Below, piece by piece: positions 1-9,065 of a DNA stretch of 64,000 nt. The DNA is from Gammaproteobacteria bacterium (GTDB taxonomy: Bacteria; Pseudomonadota; Gammaproteobacteria; GRL18), in contig JAPHSW010000073.1 in NCBI GenBank assembly GCA_026196615.1, forward strand, positions 1-64,000, written 5' to 3'. Numbering within the stretch: the first letter of the stretch is position 1; each line of letters begins with the position of its first letter. A program made the position numbers and the translations under genes. The notes below the pieces were generated by a model. That model ran no database searches. It saw only the letters and a list, made by a program, of their open reading frames with translations, and was not told where the DNA came from.

Positions 1-193
1 CAAAGAATTATCTTTTCCAATGAAAATTAAATTCACTATGAACTATTTTTTAAAATAACCCTAAAATATGTACTATTTACTAAGGAAAGCTTTATTTCCT
101 TATGAATATTAGCTATTGTTAAAGGTGATATTCAACTTGGGAAACCTAAGAGAGAGTTGATATCATTTTTGGTATAGAAGGTGAGGAACAACA

Positions 194-1015
194 ATGGCTA
201 AAAAAGACTCCAAAAGTAAAACTGGCAAAGTAAAAAAAATCAAAAATTCAATCTACGAAAAAGAACTTTTAAGACTTCAAAATGAATTGGTTAAACTCCA
301 GGAATGGGTGAAACGAGAAGGTTTAAAAGTCGTTGTTGTTTTTGAAGGTCGCGATGCTGCAGGTAAGGGTGGTGTTATTAAACGAATGACACAACACCTG
401 AGCCCGCGTATTTGTCGAGTGGCGGCTCTACCTTCACCGACAGAAAGAGAAACACAACAATGGTATTTTCAACGCTATGTTTCTCACTTGCCTGCAGCTG
501 GAGAAATCGTTTTGTTTGATCGCAGCTGGTATAACCGTGCGGGTGTAGAACGAGTTATGGGTTTCTGTACTGATGATGAATATCGTGAGTTTTTACGTTC
601 TTGCCCAGAATTTGAGCGTATGTTGGTTCGCTCTGGCACCATCCTCATTAAATACTGGTTTTCTGTATCCGATGAAGAGCAGGATAAACGATTCCATAGT
701 CGCTTAGTTGAACCATTAAAACGTTGGAAATTAAGTCCAATGGATCTGGAATCTCGTTCTCGCTGGGCTGAATATTCCCGAGCAAAAGATGAAATGTTTG
801 CCCATACAGACATTAAACAAGCACCATGGTATGTAGTAAACTCAGATATCAAGAAACATGCTCGTCTGAATTGCATCAAACATTTTCTTGGATTGATTCC
901 TTATGAGGACATCACACCTGAGAAAATTAAACTTCCAAAACGATCAGATGCTGGCGGTTATGTTCGTCCACCATTATCCGATCAAACCTTTGTACCCGAA
1001 GTTTATCCTAAATAA
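194..1015 (+). CDS. ppk2: Polyphosphate kinase 2 family protein
   Basis: Translation has VVVVFEGRDAAGKGGVIKR (Walker A), FDRSWYNRAGVERVMGFC and the PPK2 length and layout. Confidence 0.93.
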   Translation: MAKKDSKSKTGKVKKIKNSIYEKELLRLQNELVKLQEWVKREGLKVVVVFEGRDAAGKGGVIKRMTQHLSPRICRVAALPSPTERETQQWYFQRYVSHLPAAGEIVLFDRSWYNRAGVERVMGFCTDDEYREFLRSCPEFERMLVRSGTILIKYWFSVSDEEQDKRFHSRLVEPLKRWKLSPMDLESRSRWAEYSRAKDEMFAHTDIKQAPWYVVNSDIKKHARLNCIKHFLGLIPYEDITPEKIKLPKRSDAGGYVRPPLSDQTFVPEVYPK

Positions 1016-1034
1016 TATGCATTCATAATTACAT

Positions 1035-1070
1035 TGCCTTTTAACTTAGAAAATCTATTGTTAAAAGGCA
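1035..1070. terminator. Inverted repeat between convergent ppk2 and caspase-like gene; probable terminator
   Basis: Perfect 11-bp stem TGCCTTTTAAC / GTTAAAAGGCA; no strong following T-run. Confidence 0.5.
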
Positions 1071-1084
1071 CTTGTCAATTCTAC

Positions 1085-3868
1085 TTATTTCTCTCTCACC
1101 ACTCTAAAACCCATTCGATTATTATTTGCATTTGCAAATTTCTTATCGCGATAAGCAGAACGAGCCAGCGCCGATTTATACTTCCATGAACCACCACGAA
1201 TACTGATTTCCTGAGTATCACTAATAGTGCCAGTCACCCCATATTTATGAGTCGAGTAACATTTTTGTTCTGTTCCATCATAATGAGAATTATATTCAGA
1301 ACAAGTCCATTCACTCACATTGCCATGCATATCATGAACACCCCAGGCATTAGCAGGATAGGAACCCACTTTAATCGTTGATTTAAGACTACCCCCCTTA
1401 GAGGTTGGACAGTTGTTATATTGGTATCGTGCATTAAAGTTAGCGCTTTGTAAGTCTAGACAGTCTCCTGTACTAAAAGGTGTATTAGTTCCAGCTCGTG
1501 CAACATATTCCCATTCTGCTTCTGTTGGCAAACGATATTTTTTTTGAGTCTGATTGTTAAGGTGCTTTAAGAAAGTTTTGATTTCTGACCATTCAACATT
1601 TTCAACCGGACAGTCAGAACCACATTCTTTAAATTTTGATGGATTTTTTTTCATAATACTATGCCATTGCTGTTGAGTAATTTCATACTTACCCATCCAG
1701 AAACCATCTTTAATACAGACCTGATGTGGTTTTTCATCAAAGCCGCGTTTAGCCTCACTAGATTGACTTCCCATTTCAAAGCAACCCGGCTCAATAGCCA
1801 TCATTTGAATTCCCAATGGTGGTTCATTTAGAGGAATACCAGTTGCAAAGCCTCCAACAAGTTCAAAATGATGAGTTGAACTACCATATAATGCTAATTT
1901 TAAACGGTGAGATGGATAGCCATGTTTTTTGAGTTCAACCAAATAGTCGCCTTTTTTTAACGATAGATTTAAAGGTGTACTACCTTTTTCAACTCCATTA
2001 ACAAGGATCATATTATCGTCAACGGTAGCAGTCAGCATAATAGTCACTTTTTTACTTTCTTCAATTAGTGTCTCATAGCTTTTTTTGAGCTCTAAATATA
2101 CTTCACCATTTTGTGTTAATGCAGCTATTTTGCTTAAATAATGTTCTGCTTTTTTTGTATCTTTTACTTCTAAGGCTTCCTTAATCAAAGTTTCATACAA
2201 TTTTTCATTTTCCATCTGTAAAACTAATTGTCTGTATTCATATTCAAAATTTTCAAACTTTCTGGAGCCAGGTATAATTGTTCTCATTTGTTCGAGTAAC
2301 ACTTCAGCAAGAGTCACATCTCTTTCACGAATCGCCTCACTAAAATTTTGACTGATCGTTGAAAGAACTGGAGAGTTTTTCATTGATACAGCAGATGGTT
2401 TTCTTTCACTGCCTAAACTGCGTTCATGTGCCATGCCTTTTGAAAAAGGAGAATTTGCCTGCTCATCCAGACTAGCCAGTTTTATTTCTTGTTCCAGGTT
2501 CGAAATCTCTTCATTTTCTGAATTGACCATTTTTAATTTTGAAACATAGTTATTTGCTTTTTTGTTTTCACCTTTTTTAACTGCATTCTTAGCCCACATC
2601 AAATAAATGTTTTCAATTTTTTTGATGCCTGATAAGGCTGCTTCATTATCACTATCTGCATCAAGCATTCGTTTGTAACATGAAAAAGCATTACCTTGCT
2701 TACCAGTCGTTAAGCGTTTATTTAATAAATGATCATCACAAATTTCAATTTGATTTGCTGAACTCATCGTATTATAAGGTTGCGTATTTCTCTTCTCATT
2801 TTTTAAATTCGATTGTAAAGAGTTATCATTCTTGTTTACTTCATATTCTGCAATTGAGACAAAATGCCCATTGGGATATTTTTTCAGGTAGGCTCGATAT
2901 TTTTCTTTTGATGGATTTGTGTTGACGGTTTCCCAAAACATCAATTCAATCTTTGACTCACTGGTCACAGTATTTCCAGTATATTTTATGTTCTGTGTAT
3001 TCGTTGGGTTATTGGTCACACTGGCTACTGATTCTGAAAAGTAAAAATCGCCATCAACAGAAGAACTTACCCAGGGCACTTGTTTTCCTCTGGTAGTACT
3101 TTTTACATTTTTAATCACTTCTTTAAAGACCATTTCGAGGGGAAGTCCTTCTTTCTGAACTGCTTTTATTAGTTCTGTTGTATAGGGACTATTGCGACCA
3201 TGGCCATCAGCAGCCTGCTTTCCTGGTGCTGTTGAATAAGCTAGCATAAGTCCACTTGGTGTGTTGTCAAACTTTGCCAGACCTTTTTTACTACCTCTGA
3301 AACTTCTTGTTAACGGATTATCACGACAAGCATCTAAAATGACAATATTCAGCCTGTTCTGTGCATATTCCATTTCATCGATCACTCTTTGAGCATCAAA
3401 ACTCTGATACTTCAAATCCGTTTCACGATCCAGATCAGCCGAAATTGGAATCAAATAATTTTTACCTCTGGATTGAACACCATGACCAGCATAAAAAAAC
3501 AAACCCACTCCTTTTGTTTTTTCAAGCTGTCGACCAAATTGGTCAATTGAATAGTCAAGTTCCTGAAGAGTAATATTGGTTTTTAACATCACATCAAAAC
3601 CCAACTTTTTTAATATTGCGGCAAAATCTCGTGCATCATTAACAGGGTTTTTTAAAGGTGCTGAACGATAGTCGCCATTACCAACCACCAGAGCAACTCG
3701 CGTACGCGGCTGTATACTTAAAGCTCTATAAGATGACTGATATTGATTTTCCTGGGAAACTAGAGCATTTGAATTATTTGATGCCATGCTGTCAGACACT
3801 TCTTCAGCCTGTAAGCCTATCGAAAACATCAACAAAATAGACAAGTAAAATAAATGGCAAACTTTCAT
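1085..3868 (-). CDS. Caspase-family (C14) protein with PEGA-like and C-terminal formylglycine-generating-enzyme/SUMF1-like domains
   Basis: Signal-like N-terminus; YAGHG and DACRDNP caspase dyad motifs; PEGA-like MILVNGVEKGSTPLNLSLKKGDYLVELKKHGY; FGE-like MMAIEPGCFEMGS...YRLPTEAEWEYVARAG...GGSWKYKS...GFRVVRE. Confidence 0.9.
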   Translation of the reverse strand: MKVCHLFYLSILLMFSIGLQAEEVSDSMASNNSNALVSQENQYQSSYRALSIQPRTRVALVVGNGDYRSAPLKNPVNDARDFAAILKKLGFDVMLKTNITLQELDYSIDQFGRQLEKTKGVGLFFYAGHGVQSRGKNYLIPISADLDRETDLKYQSFDAQRVIDEMEYAQNRLNIVILDACRDNPLTRSFRGSKKGLAKFDNTPSGLMLAYSTAPGKQAADGHGRNSPYTTELIKAVQKEGLPLEMVFKEVIKNVKSTTRGKQVPWVSSSVDGDFYFSESVASVTNNPTNTQNIKYTGNTVTSESKIELMFWETVNTNPSKEKYRAYLKKYPNGHFVSIAEYEVNKNDNSLQSNLKNEKRNTQPYNTMSSANQIEICDDHLLNKRLTTGKQGNAFSCYKRMLDADSDNEAALSGIKKIENIYLMWAKNAVKKGENKKANNYVSKLKMVNSENEEISNLEQEIKLASLDEQANSPFSKGMAHERSLGSERKPSAVSMKNSPVLSTISQNFSEAIRERDVTLAEVLLEQMRTIIPGSRKFENFEYEYRQLVLQMENEKLYETLIKEALEVKDTKKAEHYLSKIAALTQNGEVYLELKKSYETLIEESKKVTIMLTATVDDNMILVNGVEKGSTPLNLSLKKGDYLVELKKHGYPSHRLKLALYGSSTHHFELVGGFATGIPLNEPPLGIQMMAIEPGCFEMGSQSSEAKRGFDEKPHQVCIKDGFWMGKYEITQQQWHSIMKKNPSKFKECGSDCPVENVEWSEIKTFLKHLNNQTQKKYRLPTEAEWEYVARAGTNTPFSTGDCLDLQSANFNARYQYNNCPTSKGGSLKSTIKVGSYPANAWGVHDMHGNVSEWTCSEYNSHYDGTEQKCYSTHKYGVTGTISDTQEISIRGGSWKYKSALARSAYRDKKFANANNNRMGFRVVREK

Positions 3869-4162
3869 ATCACTAACCTCAAAAAAGCATGCAAAAAATA
3901 GTAATTAAACGAACGTACTTCATCATCATTCAACGGAACATTTTCTAATTTTAACATTTAAAGAATAGAGCTACGATGTCATAAGTCAATAAAATTATTG
4001 AAAATTAACCGTAATAATGAAGTTAACGTTATTATTGGCTTGTTATAGTCTATGAACAAAAAAGCCATGCGTCGTTTTATAATTAAGTTAAGATGTGTGT
4101 TGCCAATGGTTTATTGATCACCATTGAAATTGAGAAAGGAACAAATATAGATAAATACAAAA

Positions 4163-4201
4163 TCTGTAAACAGATTATTGAACAATAAACCTGTTTACAG
4201 A
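4163..4201. terminator. Long nested hairpin downstream of hcp
   Basis: TCTGTAAACAG / CTGTTTACAGA outer stem with inner TTATTG-AA-CAATAA. Confidence 0.55.
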
Positions 4202-4215
4202 GAAAAGCACTATGA

Positions 4216-4731
4216 TTAAGCTTTTAATACTCTCCAATCATCATGACCTGAAGTGCCTGATACTTCATGTGTCCAGGTAATTTTACGATAAGTAAAAGAA
4301 ACTTTTTCAAGATGAGTGAAATGAGCCTGACCTGGGTCCTGACAATTAGGCATGCTGGCATGAATATCAACAATAATCGCATCTTCAAGTTCAATTGAAA
4401 AATAATGCTCTTGAGTACCTGTTGCAGAAGTTCTGTACCAGTCAATTTTACAAGTTGTCATACGCTCACCACTGGTGAGTGCTGAATACAATAAAGGTGA
4501 TGCCTTATCAAAAACTTTAGTGATTTCAATCGCACCATGAACACGTTGTCCTGATGGTTGACCACTTTGTGGATCACGTGGAAGAGTCACATTATGATCA
4601 TAAGCTTCAACAAGAATCTGATCTTCATGACCTTCCTGATACACATTACCGACACTTTCTTCAGTGAAAGTACCTGAAGTGATCAAACCTTGTAGTTCAC
4701 CTTCAATTGTCATATACGCGGGAGTTGGCAT
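4216..4731 (-). CDS. hcp: Type VI secretion Hcp-family protein
   Basis: Hcp-like sequence: MPTPAYMTIEGELQGLITSG...VEAYDHNVTLPRDPQSGQPSGQRVHGAIEITKVFDKASPLLYSAL. Confidence 0.88.
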   Translation of the reverse strand: MPTPAYMTIEGELQGLITSGTFTEESVGNVYQEGHEDQILVEAYDHNVTLPRDPQSGQPSGQRVHGAIEITKVFDKASPLLYSALTSGERMTTCKIDWYRTSATGTQEHYFSIELEDAIIVDIHASMPNCQDPGQAHFTHLEKVSFTYRKITWTHEVSGTSGHDDWRVLKA

Positions 4732-5043
4732 AGTTTATATCCTTATATGTGTTTGATACCCATCTAGGGTATTTAAAATTAATATTTACCACTATGATAG
4801 CTAGAGCAATGTTGATGCCAACAATAACAATCCTTTATTTATCATAGAGATAAATTAATTTCTGCATTTAATAAAAATAAACAGCAAACATATTGAGCAA
4901 AATATTGCTCAGACAAACTCACTCATCAGCAATTTTTTGCTCAATTTAAAGATAATGAAAAAGACAATAGGTATTAGAGCAATTTATCCGTTATTATTAG
5001 CCTTTCAAAATTTCATCAACAACTCTATTTAACAGGTAAGCTT

Positions 5044-7068
5044 TTGGCCGTTAAGAACACTAAGACATTTGAATTATATCTCTGTGAAAAACCATCACAA
5101 GGACGAGATATTGCCAAAGCAGTTGGCGCAAACCAGCGTAATGACGGCTATTTACAAGGCAATGGTTTAATCGTTTCCTGGTGCATTGGTCATTTATTGG
5201 AAATGATCCCCCCTGATGGTTATGACAATCGTTACAAACGCTGGTCTCTTAATGATTTACCAATTTTGCCAAACAACTGGAAACTGGAAGCCAAAAAGTC
5301 CACACGTAAACAACTCACTGTACTTAAGCGTCTGCTCAAACAATGTCATAGTGTTGTCATCGCCACGGATGCGGATAGAGAAGGTGAAACCATTGCCAGA
5401 GAAGTGCTGGATCACTTCAAATTTCGTGGTACTACACGACGTCTTTGGTTGTCTGCTCTTGATCCCATCAGTATTCAACGCGCATTGAACTCCATTCGCA
5501 ATAGTCAGGAAACTTTACCTCTTTATCATTCAGGGCTTGCCAGAGGACGAGCTGACTGGTTAATTGGTATGAATTTAACCCGTGCTTATACTTTATTGGG
5601 TAATGATCGCCAGGTTCGTTCTGTTGGACGGGTACAAACACCCACTCTGGCATTGATTGTCAAACGTGATAGAGAAATTGCTCATTTTAAACCTGAAACA
5701 TATTATGAACTATTGGCTTTCTTTGAAAAACAAAACTCACAGAATACTATCGAACTATTAGAAACAAAGTGGCAATTTCCAGGTGCATCTAAATCTGCAA
5801 ATAAAACCTCAGAACCAAAACACTGCCTGGATAAGCAACAAGCACTGGATGTCATTAATCGTTGTCAAAAACAATACGGTACAGTCACAACTGCCACCAC
5901 TCAACGAAAAAAACAACCGCCTCCCCTGTTGTTTAATTTATCAGGCCTGCAACAGGAAGCATCACGTCGTTGGGGTTATGGTGCTCAGGAAGTTTTAAAT
6001 ATTGCCCAGGCCTTGTACGAGACCCATAAACTCACCTCTTACCCCAGAAGTGATTGCGAGTATCTTCCTGTCAGTCAATTCAACGATGTACCATCCATCC
6101 TGCAAGCTTTGTGTAAAAATGATCCTTCCATTTGCGAGCTACTCTCTCAGGCCAATCACTCACAACGATCAAGAGTCTGGAATGATAAAAAAATCACCGC
6201 TCACCATGCCATCATACCAACACAGGCAGCAACAACTGGATACAAGCAGCTCAATATAAAAGAACGCAATATTTATGATCTTATTAGGCGTCGTTACATT
6301 GCCCAGTTTTTTCCTGATTATGAATTTGATCAGAGTATTATTATCGTGGCTATTGGTTCTGACCAGTTCAAAGCCAGTGGTAGAATTCCACAAGTCAGGG
6401 GATGGAAATTAGTACTGGATTCAAATTCAAAACCTGCTAAAAAAACAATGGCACAGTCCAATGAAAAAGAATTACCTGCCGTCTCAAAAGGTGAACAATT
6501 ATTATGTGATCACCTTAAACTTGAAGATAAACTCACAAAACCACCAAAACATTATACTGAAGGGACTTTAATCAAAGCGATGGAAACCATTGGCTCTCAG
6601 GTCACGGATAAAGTAATGAAAAAAATACTTCGAGAAACCGCAGGTCTGGGTACACAAGCAACCCGAGCCAATATCATTCAAACTTTATTTCAACGAAAAT
6701 TTATCATCAGTGAAAAAAAATTAATAAAAGCTACACCACTGGGATTTGATCTCGTTGATGCCGTGCCTGAAACAATAAAAGACCCTCTGCTGACGGCTCA
6801 ATGGGAACAACAATTAGACGATATCGCACACAACAAAGGTCAAAACATTGATGGTTTTTTACATCAACAAATCAACTTGCTAAAATCCATTATCAGCCAG
6901 ATAAAACAGCCTGTTAAACCTCAGAAAATGAGCTCTTACAAAGCAGGTGATCCCTGTCCTGATTGTGGACATTCGTTGGAAGTTCGTCAAGCTGTTCGTG
7001 GTCAGAAGGTTGGCCAAAATTATATTGGCTGCAGTCACTATCCTGATTGTCGCTTCTACTCATGGTAA
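5044..7068 (+). CDS. topB: DNA topoisomerase III
   Basis: Toprim LYLCEKPSQGRDIA and ATDADREGE; active-site region KLTSYPRSDCEYL; C-terminal zinc-ribbon CPDCGHSLEVR; TTG start preceded by AGGTAAG. Confidence 0.92.
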   Translation: MAVKNTKTFELYLCEKPSQGRDIAKAVGANQRNDGYLQGNGLIVSWCIGHLLEMIPPDGYDNRYKRWSLNDLPILPNNWKLEAKKSTRKQLTVLKRLLKQCHSVVIATDADREGETIAREVLDHFKFRGTTRRLWLSALDPISIQRALNSIRNSQETLPLYHSGLARGRADWLIGMNLTRAYTLLGNDRQVRSVGRVQTPTLALIVKRDREIAHFKPETYYELLAFFEKQNSQNTIELLETKWQFPGASKSANKTSEPKHCLDKQQALDVINRCQKQYGTVTTATTQRKKQPPPLLFNLSGLQQEASRRWGYGAQEVLNIAQALYETHKLTSYPRSDCEYLPVSQFNDVPSILQALCKNDPSICELLSQANHSQRSRVWNDKKITAHHAIIPTQAATTGYKQLNIKERNIYDLIRRRYIAQFFPDYEFDQSIIIVAIGSDQFKASGRIPQVRGWKLVLDSNSKPAKKTMAQSNEKELPAVSKGEQLLCDHLKLEDKLTKPPKHYTEGTLIKAMETIGSQVTDKVMKKILRETAGLGTQATRANIIQTLFQRKFIISEKKLIKATPLGFDLVDAVPETIKDPLLTAQWEQQLDDIAHNKGQNIDGFLHQQINLLKSIISQIKQPVKPQKMSSYKAGDPCPDCGHSLEVRQAVRGQKVGQNYIGCSHYPDCRFYSW

Positions 7069-7138
7069 GAATTATTCAGAATATATACAATTCCAATCAA
7101 CAAATTTAATCAACAACCAAAAACACTAAGGCCTTCAA

Positions 7139-8371
7139 ATGTCACTTGAAAATATCATTGCATTGTTAATTACTCTGACTGCTGTATTTAGTTATATCAA
7201 TGTCCGTTTTATCAAACTACCAAATACCATCGGTATCATGATAAGCGCTTTAGTTTTTTCTCTTGCTCTGGTTATACTGAGCAAATTTGGCTTTGTCAAC
7301 ATGTCACACCACGTTGAATCACTCATGACAAATATTGATTTCAATGAAACTCTTATGCATGGCATGCTGAGCTTTTTACTCTTTGCAGGGGCACTTCATG
7401 TAAATTTAAATGATCTTGCCCAACAAAAATATGTCATTGGAATTATGGCCACATTGGGAGTTGTAATATCAACTTTCTTAATCGGTACACTCACATGGTA
7501 TGTACTTGGATTTTTAAATATTCCCATCAGTTATATCTATTGTCTGGTTTTTGGCGCACTGATTTCTCCCACCGATCCTATTGCTGTCTTAGGTATTTTA
7601 AAAACTGCTGGAGCTCCAAAAAGTCTGGAAACTAAAATTACCGGAGAATCACTCTTTAATGATGGTGTTGGAGTTGTGGTATTTATTGTACTGCTGGGTA
7701 TTGCAACCGGTACTGATGAGGTAACAGCTTCTTCAATTGCCCTGTTATTTGTTGAAGAAACATTCGGTGGCATTATCTATGGTTTGATTATAGGTTATAT
7801 TGCTTATTACATGATTAAATCACTTGATAATTACACCACTGAAATTCTAATCACATTAGCACTAGTAATGGGTGGTTATGCACTGGCTAATATTATTCAT
7901 GTATCTGGTCCCATTGCGATCGTTGTTGCAGGATTATTGATGGGTAATCATGGACGTCAATTGGCTATGTCAGACAAAACCAGAGAACATATGGATACCT
8001 TTTGGGAATTATTAGATGAAATATTAAATGCCGTTCTTTTTGTTCTTATTGGTTTAGAAGTACTCTTACTCACCTTTTATCAGAACTACTTACTTGCAGC
8101 CGCCATTCTTATCCCCTTTGCATTACTTTCCCGTTTCATTGCTGTAGGCTTACCTGTCAAAATACTGAGAAATTTTCGTGAATTTTCACCCAATGCAATT
8201 AAAATAATGACCTGGGGTGGCTTACGCGGTGGTATTTCAGTTGCATTAGCACTGTCCCTGCCTGCTGGCCCTGAAAGAGAGGTGATTCTTAGCATCACCT
8301 ATATTATTGTTATCTTCTCTATTACAGTACAGGGGCTCACAATTGGTCATTTAATTAAAATGGGCAGGTAA
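7139..8371 (+). CDS. CPA1-type sodium:proton antiporter
   Basis: Multi-TM; GALISPTDPIAVLGILK, GESLFNDGVGVVVF, TWGGLRGGISVALALSLP. Confidence 0.9.
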   Translation: MSLENIIALLITLTAVFSYINVRFIKLPNTIGIMISALVFSLALVILSKFGFVNMSHHVESLMTNIDFNETLMHGMLSFLLFAGALHVNLNDLAQQKYVIGIMATLGVVISTFLIGTLTWYVLGFLNIPISYIYCLVFGALISPTDPIAVLGILKTAGAPKSLETKITGESLFNDGVGVVVFIVLLGIATGTDEVTASSIALLFVEETFGGIIYGLIIGYIAYYMIKSLDNYTTEILITLALVMGGYALANIIHVSGPIAIVVAGLLMGNHGRQLAMSDKTREHMDTFWELLDEILNAVLFVLIGLEVLLLTFYQNYLLAAAILIPFALLSRFIAVGLPVKILRNFREFSPNAIKIMTWGGLRGGISVALALSLPAGPEREVILSITYIIVIFSITVQGLTIGHLIKMGR

Positions 8372-8391
8372 AGTGAAAAAGCTCTATCAAA

Positions 8392-8419
8392 AAAATGTTA
8401 TTCAAAGGAATAACATTTT
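8392..8419. terminator. Hairpin terminator after antiporter gene
   Basis: AAAATGTTATTC-aaag-GAATAACATTTT perfect 12-bp stem, 4-nt loop. Confidence 0.75.
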
Positions 8420-8461
8420 CATTAATAATTGATTTGTACGAGCAAATACATTGTAAATATT

Positions 8462-8821
8462 TTACCAGTCGTATTTTTTGGGATCTGTTTTTTGGTAAAA
8501 ATCATCCGATAACTCCTGGAGTAATTTTTCATCAGCTAAACCTTCACCACGAATTGCAAGCAATTGTAATGTTGCTTTAGATCTACTATGCATATCAAAA
8601 AGCAGACTCATTTTCTTATCCGTATTCTGAATTAGTTTATAAAGTAGCAAGTATCTATTATGAACGTTCTCTTTTTTATTTTTTATAACTTCTTCAAACT
8701 CATTTAAAGATTGAGTACAATATTTTTCAATTGCTTTATCTTTTATTTTTTTAAATATTTTCCAGTCAGATTCTTTCATAACACTCCCCATCATCAACAC
8801 ATTACTGTTATTAATCTCCAC
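8462..8821 (-). CDS. Hypothetical protein (true start may be the internal MKESDW)
   Basis: ORF with no competing frame; no recognised domain. Confidence 0.6.
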   Translation of the reverse strand: MEINNSNVLMMGSVMKESDWKIFKKIKDKAIEKYCTQSLNEFEEVIKNKKENVHNRYLLLYKLIQNTDKKMSLLFDMHSRSKATLQLLAIRGEGLADEKLLQELSDDFYQKTDPKKYDW

Positions 8822-9065
8822 TACAATTCATTATTTTACTTTTTCATTATTTTTCTTATATTCATACTAAGCTATCACAGAACTATAATTAATATCATTC
8901 AAAAAATCACCCCAGTTTTTAATAATCCCTGTATTATTTAAGGTTATTATTTCATAATAAAAATAAAGGTGAGTGGAAAAATCCAATTTTTTATCTATTA
9001 TTAAAATTACGCAGAACTATTTTCCTTAACATAATAATTATAATAAAAGTACACCTTTATTAAAT

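Noticed and set aside
484-879. Minus-strand 131-aa ORF inside ppk2
   Set aside because: Antisense shadow of a strongly conserved coding gene; no family resemblance
5216-6393. Several 60-90 aa ORFs overlapping topB
   Set aside because: Alternative-frame shadows within the topB coding region
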